The position numbers were made by a program, and so were the translations under genes. The notes under the pieces were generated by a model. The model saw nothing but the letters and a program-made list of their open reading frames with translations, did no database searches and was not told where the DNA came from. 6,501 bases of DNA from an uncultured Prevotellaceae bacterium (lineage in GTDB: Bacteria; Bacteroidota; Bacteroidia; Bacteroidales; Bacteroidaceae). Shown here piece by piece: positions 6,144 through 6,501 of this stretch (its first letter is position 1; each line of letters begins with the position of its first letter). The DNA lies in assembly GCA_902477365.1 (NCBI GenBank), contig CABSGW010000154.1, forward strand, positions 1 to 6,501, in the 5' to 3' direction.

Positions 6144-6501
6144 TTAAGGATAGTGTACTATTTCAATAGCTGTGGCCGATGCATATTTCGTTAACAGTCG
6201 CTGCATGTAGGTTGCTGCAGTGTCTAATTGTTCTTCGTCACCCTCATATCCATTTATCAGTGCCAAAAAGTGTGTGGTGTTAAGCTCCAGTTTAGTACGT
6301 TCATGATCGCTGGTAGGTGTACCGATACCACCTGAGGCATCTCTGTATACAGGTAAATTGGCTATATTCAAGGTCCCCCTTCCTATGCCTTCATAGGGCT
6401 CGCCTTCCATACCAATGCCGAGTGACAAGGTTTCTCCTTGTATCTTGTCCGCATCAAATCCGCCAATGGAATATCCGGTGACAACAGATACCAGGTTTAC
6501 C
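6144..6501 (-). CDS. Stand-alone B3/B4-domain protein (5' partial)
   Basis: The minus-strand frame enters from the right edge and stops at TAA 6146-6144, leaving 118 visible residues; the start lies outside the window. The fragment begins VNLVSVVTGYSIGGFDADKI and has the diagnostic motifs EPYEGIGRGTLNI (34-46), LPVYRD (49-54) and GGIGTPTSDHERTKL (57-71). These mark the B3/B4 fold found in the beta subunit of bacterial phenylalanyl-tRNA synthetase, where it forms the editing site that hydrolyses mis-charged Tyr-tRNA(Phe). Free-standing versions are widespread, annotated as B3/4 or 'Phe-tRNA-synthetase-like' nucleic-acid-binding proteins, and their substrate is mostly untested. The protein ends soon after the domain (AIEIVHYP), so it is not a pheT gene, which would continue with catalytic-like and anticodon-binding regions. 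A TTG at 6428 could be mistaken for the start, but homology continues upstream of it. Confidence 0.82.
   Translation of the reverse strand, partial: VNLVSVVTGYSIGGFDADKIQGETLSLGIGMEGEPYEGIGRGTLNIANLPVYRDASGGIGTPTSDHERTKLELNTTHFLALINGYEGDEEQLDTAATYMQRLLTKYASATAIEIVHYP

Noticed and set aside
6144..6428. B3/B4 gene starting at TTG 6428
   Set aside because: The frame stays open to the window edge and the upstream residues (VTGYSIGGFDADKI) fit the same domain, so the gene is partial and starts outside the window.

Overview
The window looks like an ordinary chromosomal, mostly housekeeping stretch from a member of the Bacteroidota, most likely the order Bacteroidales. The reasons are Bacteroides-type -7 promoter elements (TAnnTTTG) ahead of ruvX and rarA, AT-rich start regions without a clear Shine-Dalgarno, a peptide deformylase of Bacteroidales style (N-terminus MILPIYTYGQPVLRK), and a large TPR lipoprotein behind it. 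The genus cannot be fixed from this sequence alone. No tRNA, rRNA, CRISPR array, insertion sequence or phage gene was seen.

Left part (1-3313, plus strand): the 3' end of a SPOR-domain protein gene, a hairpin terminator (210-240), then a tight three-gene run: ruvX/yqgF (Holliday-junction resolvase family), def (peptide deformylase) and a 656-residue TPR protein with a lipoprotein-like signal peptide. The spacings are only 6 bases each, so these three probably form one operon from a promoter just before ruvX. The ruvX start is best placed at 353, because an upstream in-frame TTG lies inside the promoter.

Middle (3314-4842): a convergent family-2 glycosyltransferase on the minus strand (TTG start at 4233), followed by about 600 bases without a recognisable gene. 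That stretch holds a seven-G tract next to the glycosyltransferase start, a 37-codon upstream frame whose stop overlaps that start, a perfect 34-base inverted repeat, and an unidentified 91-codon minus-strand ORF. This is the only part of the window with unexplained structure.

Right part (4797-6501): rarA/mgsA, a replication-fork AAA+ ATPase, with its own promoter. Converging on it is the 3' part of a stand-alone B3/B4-domain protein, related to the editing domain of phenylalanyl-tRNA synthetase beta, which runs off the window end.

Themes are DNA repair and replication maintenance (ruvX, rarA), protein maturation and translation quality (def, B3/B4) and the cell envelope (SPOR protein, TPR lipoprotein, glycosyltransferase). 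I found no convincing new defence or mobile system. The best leads are the structured region upstream of the glycosyltransferase and the unassigned ORF beside it.
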